Origin: Sphingobacterium sp.
GTDB lineage: Bacteria; Bacteroidota; Bacteroidia; Sphingobacteriales; Sphingobacteriaceae
Direction of reading: 5' to 3'
DNA length: 64,000 nt
Assembly: GCA_022712315.1 (NCBI GenBank)
Contig: JALAGS010000028.1
Span: 1-64,000 of the forward strand
The notes under the pieces are model-generated. The model did not search any database, had not been told where the DNA came from, and saw nothing but the letters and a program-made list of their open reading frames with translations. Shown here one piece after another: positions 27,259-36,258 of the stretch; position 1 is the stretch's first letter, and every line of letters begins with the position of its first letter. The position numbers and the translations under genes are program-made.

Positions 27259-27840
27259 TTATTCCGCATCAAAATGATAAATGCGATTTGGTGTAATTGC
27301 CTGCGTTAATTGCACATCGTAATCATCTTTATCCCAGATGACATCAATTGGATCAAAAAACGATAATCCAACACGCTGTACATCGACTTTACAACCAGAG
27401 AAAAAGCGGTCATAAAATCCCTTCCCATACCCCACTCTATAACCAAAAAGATCAAAGATTAACAAAGGGGCTATAATCATATCAATAGCTGATGAAGCCA
27501 CCTGAACACCCGATATTGGCTCAGAAATACCCCATTTATTCGTTTCAAATATGGTATGTTCATCCAATATATAATGTTGCATCGAACAATCCTCAAAATT
27601 AGATCGGGAAACAACAATTTTTATTTGCGGAAAAACCTGCTGCACGTAATTTATGATTGGATAAGTGTTCGGTTCGTGGTATTTTTCTATGGGAATAAAA
27701 ATGTGTAGAAAGGCTATCTTTGAGAGGTCAAGCTTTGTAAATTGAGAAAGAAGAAGTTCATTAAGTGCAATTTCGACGTCCAATGACAGCTGACATCTTT
27801 TAATCTTATATTCTAATCTTAATTCCTTTTTTGATTTCAT
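27259..27840 (-). CDS. 5-formyltetrahydrofolate cyclo-ligase
   Basis: A 193-residue enzyme that converts 5-formyl-THF to 5,10-methenyl-THF using ATP. The N-terminal KKELRLEYKIKRCQLS and especially the C-terminal FGYRVGYGKGFYDRFFSG (ATP/substrate loop) are diagnostic. Length is normal. It stands alone between intergenic spacers; another folate gene, folP, is at 48 kb. Confidence 0.92.
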   Translation of the reverse strand: MKSKKELRLEYKIKRCQLSLDVEIALNELLLSQFTKLDLSKIAFLHIFIPIEKYHEPNTYPIINYVQQVFPQIKIVVSRSNFEDCSMQHYILDEHTIFETNKWGISEPISGVQVASSAIDMIIAPLLIFDLFGYRVGYGKGFYDRFFSGCKVDVQRVGLSFFDPIDVIWDKDDYDVQLTQAITPNRIYHFDAE

Positions 27841-28022
27841 CTTTAAAATAATTATTTATTAAAATTAGTCTCAATACCATCCAAAGGATCCTTTAGAGGA
27901 TATCACTTATGTCAATATTAACCAAAAATAACATTCCTGACAATTCAATTGTATTTAAGGCAAAAAAATAAAAATTCTAGTTCGAAACCGAAAAACTGGC
28001 ACTCAAATCTATTCAAAACACA

Positions 28023-28058
28023 AAAAAAACGGCCTTGTAGCGAGCGCTATCAAGACCG
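28023..28058 (-). terminator. Rho-independent terminator of the lpx-efp operon
   Basis: Downstream of efp on the minus strand, CGGTCTTGATAGCG pairs with CGCTACAAGGCCG (one G-U and one bulge) and is followed by a run of eight T. Confidence 0.82.
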
Positions 28059-28088
28059 AATAATCAACCTAAACCTAAAATCTTTATA

Positions 28089-28649
28089 TTATTTTACGCG
28101 CTCGATATAATTACCAGTTTGCGTATCAACTCTCACTTTCTCACCTTGATTAATGAACAACGGTACCATAATCTCAACACCAGTCTCTACAGTCGCCTTT
28201 TTCAATGCGTTTGTAGAAGTATCTCCTTTTACAGCCGGTTCAGTATATGTAATTTCCAACTCTACACTTTTTGGAGCTTCTGCCATAATAGGCTCATCGC
28301 TTTCAAAAGCAATAATTACAGTCATTCCCTCTTTCAAGAATCGTGCTGAATCACCAAACAAAAATTTAGGAATATTAAATTGCTCGTATGTATTATTATC
28401 CATTACCACGAAGAAGTCCCCATCTTCATATAAATATTGATAATCACTCGTTTCTACTCGTGCTATCTCTACAGACTCGTCAACTCTAAAACGGTATTCA
28501 ACTAACTTTCCAGTTTTAACATTACGCATTCTAGCTTGATAGAATGCACGTAAATTACCTGGTGTACGGTGTATATATTCTTCTACGGATACTAATTCTC
28601 CGTTAAATCTTAAGATATTTCCTGATTTTACCTCTGATGCCTTAGCCAT
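28089..28649 (-). CDS. efp: Translation elongation factor P with Asn at the tip-loop position
   Basis: EF-P (186 residues) relieves ribosome stalling at polyproline. The three-domain layout, the KSGNILRFNGELVSVEEYIHR start and the end YTEPAVKGDTSTNALKKATVETGVEIMVPLFINQGEKVRVDTQTGNYIERV are standard. At the loop that in E. coli reads PGKGQAF with modified Lys34, this protein reads PGNLRAF, so N32 replaces the lysine or arginine modified in other lineages. This suggests an EF-P that works without lysyl or rhamnosyl modification, or with another one. It is the last gene of the lpx cluster and also has its own promoter box. Confidence 0.96.
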   Translation of the reverse strand: MAKASEVKSGNILRFNGELVSVEEYIHRTPGNLRAFYQARMRNVKTGKLVEYRFRVDESVEIARVETSDYQYLYEDGDFFVVMDNNTYEQFNIPKFLFGDSARFLKEGMTVIIAFESDEPIMAEAPKSVELEITYTEPAVKGDTSTNALKKATVETGVEIMVPLFINQGEKVRVDTQTGNYIERVK

Positions 28650-28692
28650 TCTTTGAATTGAACTTTAAACGGTTATCTCATTATTGAGTCGT

Positions 28693-28700
28693 CAAAAGTA
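28693..28700 (-). promoter_or_regulatory. Putative -7 box (TACTTTTG) for efp
   Basis: Perfect TAnnTTTG on the minus strand, 43 nt upstream of efp, in the gap after the ABC gene. The -33 match is weak. Confidence 0.45.
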
Positions 28701-28733
28701 CAAAAACTAATTGTGTTATTAAAATTTCATTCG

Positions 28734-29363
28734 CTACTTTTTAAAATCTACAATGGAAATAGTTTCATCGCAGAATTCATACTCTTTTTTTTGATTCGAG
28801 CAGACAATAAATAATCTGGATGGCAACTCTGTACGGTCTATCAAGCTAAGATACCATTGTTCACCCGCACTATCCAAATTACTTGTAGGTTCATCCAGTA
28901 AAACTAGGTCAGATGCGGAACAGCAAGCTAGCGCCAGTTTTACACGCTGCCGCATACCTGACGAAAAAAAACGTAGCTCTCTGTCCAGTGCATGCTCCAA
29001 TCCCAAAAGGTTGACGACAGTTTGTTTATCAAAAGAAGGAAGATAATTTTTAAATTTGAAATGAAAATCAATCAGCTCATTTAGGGTAAATTCCTCGATC
29101 AGCTCAACATAGGGAGCTGCAAGAGATAGTTGCTGATAGATATGATCTAAAGGAAGGACTTCGTCTCCATCTGTGTAGATTAGTTCACCCGATGAGGGTG
29201 CCAAACTACTTGAAAGCACTTTTAGAAAAGTAGATTTCCCTGAACCATTATGGCCGAGGATGGCATAACTCTTGCCGGACTCAAAGGTATAGTTTATATG
29301 CCTAAAAATCCATTCATTGTTATACCTCCTACCAATATCTTTTAATGTAATTTTCAAATTCAC
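28734..29363 (-). CDS. ABC transporter ATP-binding protein (no permease nearby)
   Basis: A 209-residue ATPase with Walker A GHNGSGKST near residue 38, a Q-loop in IYQQLSLAAPY, the signature FSSGMRQRVKLAL, Walker B DLVLLDEPTS and a D-loop SNLDS. The size and the ABC-signature variant resemble CcmA-like or ABC-2-type ATPases. No membrane partner is in the window. Its place 16 bp after lpxA and before efp suggests co-transcription with lipid A genes. The substrate is unknown. Confidence 0.88.
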   Translation of the reverse strand: MNLKITLKDIGRRYNNEWIFRHINYTFESGKSYAILGHNGSGKSTFLKVLSSSLAPSSGELIYTDGDEVLPLDHIYQQLSLAAPYVELIEEFTLNELIDFHFKFKNYLPSFDKQTVVNLLGLEHALDRELRFFSSGMRQRVKLALACCSASDLVLLDEPTSNLDSAGEQWYLSLIDRTELPSRLFIVCSNQKKEYEFCDETISIVDFKK

Positions 29364-29379
29364 TAGAATCGATACGCGA

Positions 29380-30168
29380 TTACATCGCTCTATTATTGAA
29401 TCCTTTCATAATACCCCGACCTGAATTCCGAATAAAATCCAAAATTTCATCACGGATTTCCGTTGCCTGATATTCCGCTTCTATAATTTCTATCGCTTTA
29501 GCCAGATTTCTATTTTGGACAAAAAGAATTCGATATAGGTTCTGAATCTCGGCGATTTGCTCTTCTGAAAACCCTCTTCTTCTCAATCCAACAGAATTAA
29601 TCCCCGCATAAGAAATCGGTTCACGCGCAGCTTTAACAAAAGGAGGAATATCCTTACGTACCAATGAACCACCGGTAACAAATGCATGCGAACCTATTTT
29701 GACAAACTGGTGCACAGCTACCATTCCAGCAAGTACAACATAATCACCCACCGTAATATGTCCAGCAAGTGTACTATTGTTTGAAAAAACACAGTTATCA
29801 CCTACTTCACAATCATGCGCAACATGACTATAAGCTTGGATCAAACAATTTTTCCCTATCACCGTTTTATACCTATCCTTTGTTCCACGATTGATTGTTA
29901 CACACTCACGAATGGTTGTATTATCACCAATTTCCGCTGTAGTGATCTCCCCATCAAATTTTAAATCTTGAGGTTCTCCAGAAATTACAGCACCGGGATA
30001 TATCTTACAGTTTTTTCCAATTCGAGCTCCATCCATAATGGTCACATTTGATCCTATCCAAGTGCCTTCACCAATGACGACATCTTTATAGATAGTTACA
30101 AATGGTTCGATGACCACATTTTTAGCAATTTTTGCCTCAGGATGAATATAAGCTAATGGCTGTATCAT
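29380..30168 (-). CDS. lpxA: UDP-N-acetylglucosamine acyltransferase
   Basis: LpxA catalyses the first step of lipid A synthesis, acyl transfer from ACP to UDP-GlcNAc. The 262-residue protein has a left-handed beta helix of hexapeptide repeats (KNVVIEPFVTIYKDVVIGEGTWIG) and the catalytic-region HVAHDCEVGDNCVFSNN containing the general-base histidine, then a helical C-terminus (GFSEEQIAEIQNLYRILF). It is 10 bp after lpxC-fabZ. Confidence 0.96.
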   Translation of the reverse strand: MIQPLAYIHPEAKIAKNVVIEPFVTIYKDVVIGEGTWIGSNVTIMDGARIGKNCKIYPGAVISGEPQDLKFDGEITTAEIGDNTTIRECVTINRGTKDRYKTVIGKNCLIQAYSHVAHDCEVGDNCVFSNNSTLAGHITVGDYVVLAGMVAVHQFVKIGSHAFVTGGSLVRKDIPPFVKAAREPISYAGINSVGLRRRGFSEEQIAEIQNLYRILFVQNRNLAKAIEIIEAEYQATEIRDEILDFIRNSGRGIMKGFNNRAM

Positions 30169-30178
30169 CTATACTACT

Positions 30179-31591
30179 TTAGTTGTTATTTACTCTTACG
30201 ATCTGTGCCATAAGCTCTGCTTCACACACAATTTTTTCTCCTACCATCGCTACACCTTTCATTTTTGCAATACCTCTTCGAATTGGCTCCATCAGATCAC
30301 ATCTAAAAATAACCGAATCTCCGGGAGTTACCTGGGCTTTAAAACGTGCATTTTCAATTTTAAGGAACAAGGTTAACCAGTTCTCTGGATCAGGAACTGT
30401 CTTTAGAACCAAAATTCCACCTGTCTGCGCCATAGCCTCTACTTGCAAGACACCTGGAAATAATGGTGCTCCAGGAAAATGCCCCATAAATAAATCTTCA
30501 TTCATGGTTACATTCTTCAAACCTACAACATGCGTCTCTGTCAATTCGAGGATTTTATCCACCATAAGCATAGGCTGACGATGAGGTAAAATTTTCATAA
30601 TTTCTACCGTATCGTACAATGCCGGCATATTTGGATCGTAAACTTTAATTTTTTTACGCGTTTTATCTTTCTTGATCTGCTCTTTTATCTTTTTCGCAAA
30701 GGCAACGTTTGCAGCATGGCCTGGTCGAGCAGCCATAATATGTCCTTTCAGAGGTCTTCCGACGAGCGCTAAATCTCCAACCATGTCCAACAATTTATGC
30801 CGGGCAGGTTCATTTTGATAGCGCAATTGATTATTGTTTAATATTCCTTCTTTAGCAACTGCAACGGTTTCTTTATGGAAAAGATGCGCTAATTTTTGCA
30901 ACTCCTCAGGAGAAGTCTCCTTATCCACAATAACGATCGCATTACTCAGATCCCCCCCTTTAATAAGTCCATGATCGACCAACATTTCCAATTCGTGCAA
31001 GAAACAAAATGTGCGCGAAGAAGCTATTTCTGATTTAAAATCCTCAATTGATGTGATCGCAGCATGTTGGCTACCCAAGACAGGTGAGTTGAAATCGATC
31101 ATACAAGTCAACCGATATCCATCCATCGGCATGCCCAATATCTCAACTTTACGATCTGGCTCCGCATAATGAATATTATTGGATATCTCATAATAATCCC
31201 GATCAGCGTCCTGCTCTTCGAATCCGGCCTCCTCAAGCAATTTTACAAAAATCGCTGAACTCCCATCCAGGATGGGTATTTCAGGGCCATCAATATCAAT
31301 CAGCACATTATCAATCTGTAAACCAATTAAAGATGCCATCAAATGTTCAATTGTACTCACACTTGCCCCGTTCTGCGTAATTGTCGTCCCCCTAGAGGTA
31401 TCCGTAACGTTATCCGCATCAACCAAAATTTCTGGCTGCCCCTCCAAATCTACACGCCTGAACTTAAACCAGTGATTTTCCGGAGCTGGCTTAATCGTCA
31501 TCGATACAATTTTTCCTGTATGAAGACCTACCCCCGAAATTTCAACCTCGTTTTTGATGGTTCTCTGTTTTACATTCATTTCTAATAACAT
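30179..31591 (-). CDS. lpxC/fabZ: Bifunctional UDP-3-O-acyl-GlcNAc deacetylase / 3-hydroxyacyl-ACP dehydratase
   Basis: A 470-residue fusion typical of Bacteroidota. Residues 1 to about 310 are LpxC, the committed zinc-dependent deacetylase of lipid A, with STIEHLMASLIGLQIDNV and the zinc/catalytic segment RHKLLDMVGDLALVG. Residues about 325-470 are FabZ, with ILPHRQPMLMVDKI and the active-site MGHFPGAPLFPGVLQVEAMAQ. The fusion joins the branch point between fatty acid elongation and lipid A. It sits between lpxD and lpxA. M5 (MNVKQRTI) is a possible alternative start. Confidence 0.97.
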   Translation of the reverse strand: MLLEMNVKQRTIKNEVEISGVGLHTGKIVSMTIKPAPENHWFKFRRVDLEGQPEILVDADNVTDTSRGTTITQNGASVSTIEHLMASLIGLQIDNVLIDIDGPEIPILDGSSAIFVKLLEEAGFEEQDADRDYYEISNNIHYAEPDRKVEILGMPMDGYRLTCMIDFNSPVLGSQHAAITSIEDFKSEIASSRTFCFLHELEMLVDHGLIKGGDLSNAIVIVDKETSPEELQKLAHLFHKETVAVAKEGILNNNQLRYQNEPARHKLLDMVGDLALVGRPLKGHIMAARPGHAANVAFAKKIKEQIKKDKTRKKIKVYDPNMPALYDTVEIMKILPHRQPMLMVDKILELTETHVVGLKNVTMNEDLFMGHFPGAPLFPGVLQVEAMAQTGGILVLKTVPDPENWLTLFLKIENARFKAQVTPGDSVIFRCDLMEPIRRGIAKMKGVAMVGEKIVCEAELMAQIVRVNNN

Positions 31592-31719
31592 ATTTTTAAA
31601 TCAAAACTTCTTTTGATAAAACATTCATGCGTTAAGCTATTTAGACCAATCTATAGAGCGAGGCTATGAATAATTGTTTCATCACAATTAAAGAACAGTT
31701 TATTTTCAATGAAAAATAA

Positions 31720-32760
31720 TTATTTCAATTTTTTTTCTACTAACTTTTCTAACTCTTGGATCCGTTTTTCTAATTCAGGAAGACGTGCAAAAATCACATT
31801 AGAACGCAATTGCGGTTGGTAAGGCATCACTGGGGTACCGCCCCACTTTTTACCTTCCTCTTTAATTGATCTATTCACCCCTGATTGTGCCTGAATTTGA
31901 GATCCCTTTGCAACAACAATATGCCCAACAACACCAACCTGGCCTCCCAAAACCACATGCTCTCCAATTTTTGAACTGCCAGAAATTCCTGTTTGTGCAG
32001 CGATAACCGTATTCTTTCCAATATCCACGTTATGGGCAATTTGGATCAAATTATCCAATTTAACACCATCACGTACTATTGTAGCACCCATTGTTGCCCG
32101 ATCGATTACTGTATTGGCACCAATCTCAACATTGTCCTCCACTTGAACATAACCAATCTGAGGGACTTTCTTATAGGTTCCGTCTTCTTGCGGTGCAAAT
32201 CCAAATCCATCTGATCCAATCACAACACCAGAATGTACTACCACATTTTTTCCAATCTTACAATCATGATAAATCTTTACTCCAGGATAAAGTGTTGTAT
32301 TATCTCCAATTGTCACTTTATCTCCAATATAGACCTGCGGGTAAATTTTCACATTGTCTCCAATAGAGGCACCTCTACCAATATAGACAAATGCACCTAT
32401 ATACCCACCTTGGCCAATCTCCGCCTCAGCATGTATAAAATGAGGTTCCTCACGTCCGCTTTTGTCAAGACGAAACTCATTATACATGTTCAGAATAGTA
32501 GAGAACGCCGCATAAGCATTCTTTACTCGTATGATAGTCAATGTCGGTTTGGTCTCCTGGATCAATTGTAAATCGTCGTTAACAATTACAATCGAGGCAT
32601 CGGTAGTATAAATAAAATGCTCGTATTTTGGATTTGACAAAAAAGAAAGATCGCCTTTTTTACCTTCCTCAATTTTGGCAAGGTTACCTACAGTAACTTC
32701 TGGATTTCCTTCAATCCGTCCTTCTAATAATGTCCCTATTTGTTGAGCAGTAAATTGCAT
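31720..32760 (-). CDS. lpxD: UDP-3-O-(3-hydroxyacyl)glucosamine N-acyltransferase
   Basis: LpxD adds the second acyl chain in lipid A synthesis. The 346-residue protein has an N-terminal substrate domain (FTAQQIGTLLEGRIEGNPEVTV) and a hexapeptide-repeat beta helix, including the catalytic-histidine region LIQIAHNVDIGKNTVI and GSDGFGFAPQEDGTYKKVPQIG, and a short coiled-coil end (LPELEKRIQELEKLVEKKLK). It lies 33 bp after the HD-domain gene and has a -7 box 4 nt before its start. Confidence 0.96.
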   Translation of the reverse strand: MQFTAQQIGTLLEGRIEGNPEVTVGNLAKIEEGKKGDLSFLSNPKYEHFIYTTDASIVIVNDDLQLIQETKPTLTIIRVKNAYAAFSTILNMYNEFRLDKSGREEPHFIHAEAEIGQGGYIGAFVYIGRGASIGDNVKIYPQVYIGDKVTIGDNTTLYPGVKIYHDCKIGKNVVVHSGVVIGSDGFGFAPQEDGTYKKVPQIGYVQVEDNVEIGANTVIDRATMGATIVRDGVKLDNLIQIAHNVDIGKNTVIAAQTGISGSSKIGEHVVLGGQVGVVGHIVVAKGSQIQAQSGVNRSIKEEGKKWGGTPVMPYQPQLRSNVIFARLPELEKRIQELEKLVEKKLK

Positions 32761-32764
32761 GGTA

Positions 32765-32772
32765 CAAATCTA
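32765..32772 (-). promoter_or_regulatory. -7 box (TAGATTTG) four nt from the lpxD start
   Basis: A perfect TAnnTTTG on the minus strand ends 4 nt before the lpxD ATG, giving a potential leaderless internal promoter of the lpx operon. No clear -33 element. Confidence 0.45.
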
Positions 32773-32793
32773 TGTTTTTTTATTAAAAAATAA

Positions 32794-34044
32794 CTACTTG
32801 CTAGAAGTAATTGCAACATATCCCACCTCTTTTGGATAACACAAAGCATATTTAGCCACATTTTTCGACAACGCCTCTAAATTTCCGAGATCAGAAGCTT
32901 CGGTGATATCGACAAGTTCACCTGATTTCAACAATATTTTAATCTGATCCTTGGAAGAGTTATAGGCACGGTTTTGAATTTCCTGCGTAAACACATAATA
33001 ATGAATATCCTCGTGAGCCACCCCCATTCTTTCCTGTACTTTCGCCTTCACCAAATCAATATATGCCGTTGTAAATGGTTTATCACTCATAATAGAACGA
33101 TAAAGGTTACGCTTCATAACCCGTTGGCACACCTCACATAAAATATGATCCTCATGGTGCTCCCATGTTTTTATGGCAGACATAATATCTGTATCATCTA
33201 GACGAGTAAACCAATCCAAATGTAACGGGTCATCCAAAAAATTACTTTTGTTGATCTGCTGATTTAAAAACCAATGAAACGCCGGTGTCGCAAAAAGCTT
33301 GCCGCCAGCAGCCGTCAAATATTTTGCCCGCTGCAAAATTTTAATTAGCAATTGTTCAGCACCAATAACGGTTTTGTGCAAATACACTTGCCAGTACATC
33401 AGCCTCCGTGCTATAAGAAATTTCTCAACAGAATAAAGCGCTTTATACTCCACCACAATCTCATCCTCTACTACATGGAGCATTTTTATGATACGATCAA
33501 ATGAGATGACCCCTTCTGATACGCCTGTAAAAAAGCTATCTCTATTGAGGTAGTCCATTCGATCAACATCCAATTGGCTCGATACCAATTGATGAAGGAA
33601 TTTCCGTTCGTATTTATTATTAAAGATTGTAATTGCAAGGCTTAATCTTCCTCCCAAATCACTGTTGATTCGATCCATTAAGAGGGAGGACAATAGCTCA
33701 TGAGAAACACCTTCAATCAAACTATGCTCCAAAGAATGAGAAAAAGGGCCATGACCTATATCATGGAGCAAAATTGCCGAAAGGACAGCCTCCTCTTCTT
33801 CCTCTGAAATTTTAACGCCTTTACTCTTCAGAGTTTCCAAAGCCATAGACATCAGATGCATCGCCCCTATTGCATGCTGGAAACGCGTATGCAAAGCTCC
33901 CGGATACACAAGATGTGTCATGCTCACCTGTTTAATATAACGGAGCCTTTGAAAATAAGGATGTTGTACTAGGTCAAAAACCAATCCCGTAGGAATCGCA
34001 ACAAATCCATATACCGGATCATTAATAATTTTATTTTTGTTCAA
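32794..34044 (-). CDS. HD-domain phosphohydrolase (dNTPase/SAMHD1-like)
   Basis: A 416-residue protein with the HD metal site TRFQHAIGAMHL and LLHDIGHGPFSHSLEH near residues 50-105, then DRMDYLNRDSFFTGV, the pattern of deoxynucleotide triphosphohydrolase-like HD proteins. The C-terminal region is all-helical without further motifs. Such proteins precede lpxD in many Bacteroidota. It is the first gene of the lpx operon, and the actual substrate is unproven. Confidence 0.87.
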   Translation of the reverse strand: MNKNKIINDPVYGFVAIPTGLVFDLVQHPYFQRLRYIKQVSMTHLVYPGALHTRFQHAIGAMHLMSMALETLKSKGVKISEEEEEAVLSAILLHDIGHGPFSHSLEHSLIEGVSHELLSSLLMDRINSDLGGRLSLAITIFNNKYERKFLHQLVSSQLDVDRMDYLNRDSFFTGVSEGVISFDRIIKMLHVVEDEIVVEYKALYSVEKFLIARRLMYWQVYLHKTVIGAEQLLIKILQRAKYLTAAGGKLFATPAFHWFLNQQINKSNFLDDPLHLDWFTRLDDTDIMSAIKTWEHHEDHILCEVCQRVMKRNLYRSIMSDKPFTTAYIDLVKAKVQERMGVAHEDIHYYVFTQEIQNRAYNSSKDQIKILLKSGELVDITEASDLGNLEALSKNVAKYALCYPKEVGYVAITSSK

Positions 34045-34138
34045 TGTGGCGATAAATTAATACTATCATCAACACTATAAATATGAAACCGAGCCCTTTA
34101 ATCACGAACTCCTGGTTAACACTAGTATAAACTTAAAA

Positions 34139-34146
34139 CAAAGATA
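34139..34146 (-). promoter_or_regulatory. Putative -7 box (TATCTTTG) for the HD-lpx operon
   Basis: Perfect TAnnTTTG on the minus strand, 94 nt upstream of the HD gene in the divergent gap with porX. Confidence 0.5.
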
Positions 34147-34261
34147 GTTAGTTCATCGTTAAGAAATGTTAAAAATAAAATCTAAAGCACGATATTTGCT
34201 TATGTTAGCATTAGATCGTAAATCCGATCTCCCCCTACTAATAGACATATATAACAACACG

Positions 34262-35815
34262 ATGCAAAAAACACATATTCTTTGGGCTGACGATGAAATT
34301 GACTTTCTAAAACCACATATTTTATTTTTAGAAAGCAAGGGATACAAAGTTGACACAGTCAATAATGGGAATGATGCCGTTGAAGCCTTTAAAAATGGTT
34401 TTTTCCATCTCATTTTCTTAGACGAAAATATGCCTGGACTTACAGGTCTTGAAACACTTGCTATACTTAAATCGATCAATCCGACAGTCCCTATTGTTCT
34501 GGTCACAAAAAACGAAGAAGAACATGTCATGGAAGATGCTATAGGCTCCAAAATAGATGATTATCTCATTAAGCCCGTCAATCCCAAACAGATCTTGATG
34601 ACGATAAAAAAATTGACCGAGAACAAGCGTCTTGTGAATGAGAAAACATCTATGGCTTATCAACAAGACTTCCGCAACTTAGGAATGATCCTAAATGACA
34701 ATCTGGATTTCAATCAATGGTCGGAAGTCTACAAAAAACTTGTCTATTGGGAATTATCACTCGAAAAGCTGGAGGACAATAATATGCATGAAATTCTGAC
34801 GATGCAAAAGTCCGAAGCAAATATGCAATTTTCTAAATTTATAGAAAACAATTACATACAGTGGATCAATCGTCCTGAGCATGCCCCCATCCTCTCACAC
34901 CAACTATTCAAGAAAAAGGTATTTCCCACATTGGAGGATGAGATCCCTACATTTTTCTTTCTAATAGACAATTTGCGCTTCGATCAATGGAAAATTATAA
35001 ATGAGGTAATTACCGATTATTTTAGGCTTGAAGAGGAAATAAACTATTTCAGTATTTTACCGACAGCAACACAATACGCCAGAAATGCCATTTTTAGTGG
35101 TTTAACCCCGTTAGAAATGGAAAAACGCTTTCCAAAATTATGGCAAAACGACGAAGATGAAGGCGGCAAGAATTTATACGAGGATAAATTCTTGGAAGAT
35201 CAGGTTAAACGGTTATACCGCAAACCCATAAAGCACTCCTATACAAAAGTATTGACTCTAGAACAGGGAAAAGATGTTTTAGACAATCTCGGTAATTTGA
35301 TGCACAATCAACTCAATGTATTGGTGTATAACTTTGTTGATATGCTATCTCATGCGCGTACGGACAGTTCAATGATTCGCGAATTAGCAAACGACGAAGC
35401 AGCATACCGCTCACTCACTTTGTCGTGGTTTGAACATTCCCCGCTATTAGAGGCTATGAAATGGCTTTCACAAAAGAAAGTTCGTGTGATTGTTACAACC
35501 GACCACGGCACCATCCGTGTAAAAAAACCGAGTAAAATAGTAGGTGACCGAAACACAAATACAAATTTGAGATATAAACAAGGGAAAAACCTGAACTATA
35601 TCGACAAAGATGTTTTTGCCATCAAAAATCCCCATGACGCACAGCTACCTAAACTTCATGTTAGCTCGACATACGTTTTCGCCAAAGAAGATTCGTATTT
35701 TGTTTACCCCAACAATTACAATCAATTTGTAAATTACTTTAATGGAACGTTCCAGCATGGTGGAATCTCCTTGGAAGAAATGATTATCCCCTTTGCGACA
35801 TACTTACCGAAATAG
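34262..35815 (+). CDS. porX: PorX: response regulator fused to a PglZ-type phosphatase domain
   Basis: The start was moved from 34166 to 34262, giving MQKTHILWADDEIDFLKPHI and a 517-residue protein, the usual PorX size. Residues 1-120 are a CheY-like receiver with D10/D11 and acceptor D54 (IFLDENMPGL) and the K of DYLIKPVNPK. From about residue 200 a PglZ alkaline-phosphatase-superfamily domain follows, with LIDNLRFDQW, SILPTATQYARNAIFSGL, VDMLSHAR and VTTDHG, which hold metal ligands. In Porphyromonas and Flavobacterium PorX controls type IX secretion and gliding genes with the kinase PorY. No porY is in the window. Confidence 0.93.
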   Translation: MQKTHILWADDEIDFLKPHILFLESKGYKVDTVNNGNDAVEAFKNGFFHLIFLDENMPGLTGLETLAILKSINPTVPIVLVTKNEEEHVMEDAIGSKIDDYLIKPVNPKQILMTIKKLTENKRLVNEKTSMAYQQDFRNLGMILNDNLDFNQWSEVYKKLVYWELSLEKLEDNNMHEILTMQKSEANMQFSKFIENNYIQWINRPEHAPILSHQLFKKKVFPTLEDEIPTFFFLIDNLRFDQWKIINEVITDYFRLEEEINYFSILPTATQYARNAIFSGLTPLEMEKRFPKLWQNDEDEGGKNLYEDKFLEDQVKRLYRKPIKHSYTKVLTLEQGKDVLDNLGNLMHNQLNVLVYNFVDMLSHARTDSSMIRELANDEAAYRSLTLSWFEHSPLLEAMKWLSQKKVRVIVTTDHGTIRVKKPSKIVGDRNTNTNLRYKQGKNLNYIDKDVFAIKNPHDAQLPKLHVSSTYVFAKEDSYFVYPNNYNQFVNYFNGTFQHGGISLEEMIIPFATYLPK

Positions 35816-35823
35816 TAATTTTG
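35792..35823 (+). promoter_or_regulatory. Promoter within the porX 3' end for tsaE
   Basis: TTTG (35792-35795), 20 bp, then TAATTTTG (35816-35823), which ends 4 nt before the tsaE ATG. Both boxes match consensus. Confidence 0.6.
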
Positions 35824-35827
35824 CAAC

Positions 35828-36238
35828 ATGGAAATTATCGTAAATACGACAGCAGGTCTATCACAAGCCGCGCAGACACTTTTAAATAGTTTTCCAAAGG
35901 ACCGAATTTTTCTATTATATGGTCCAATGGGAGCTGGAAAGACAACTTTTGTTAAACACCTGTGCACACAATTGAAGGTAAAGGATAGCACCTCTAGTCC
36001 AACATTCTCCATTGTTAATGAATACGAATCTCCCACCGGGCCAATATATCACTTTGATTTTTATCGTATTAAAGATGAACAAGAAGCATTCGATTTCGGC
36101 TATGAGGAATATTTCTATTCAGGTGCATACTGTTTTGTGGAGTGGCCGGAGAAAATCCCAAATTTACTTCCTGAAGAAGCAAAAGAAATACACATCAGCA
36201 TCATAGATGCAACAACACGGAAAATTTCGATTCGTTAA
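35828..36238 (+). CDS. tsaE: tRNA threonylcarbamoyladenosine biosynthesis ATPase TsaE
   Basis: TsaE is the ATPase that cycles the TsaB-TsaD complex making t6A37 in tRNA. The 136-residue product has Walker A GPMGAGKTTFVKHLC, the switch segment SSPTFSIVNEY and the acidic HFDFYRIKDEQEAFDFGYEEYF with VEWPEKIPNLLP, all diagnostic. It lies 12 bp after porX, with its own promoter. tsaC, from the same pathway, is at 47 kb. Confidence 0.95.
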   Translation: MEIIVNTTAGLSQAAQTLLNSFPKDRIFLLYGPMGAGKTTFVKHLCTQLKVKDSTSSPTFSIVNEYESPTGPIYHFDFYRIKDEQEAFDFGYEEYFYSGAYCFVEWPEKIPNLLPEEAKEIHISIIDATTRKISIR

Positions 36239-36258
36239 CCCACCTTTTTACGCTTACT

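Noticed and set aside
30179-31591. LpxC-FabZ fusion as novel
   Set aside because: This bifunctional fusion is established in Bacteroidota, so it is annotated but not listed as a finding.
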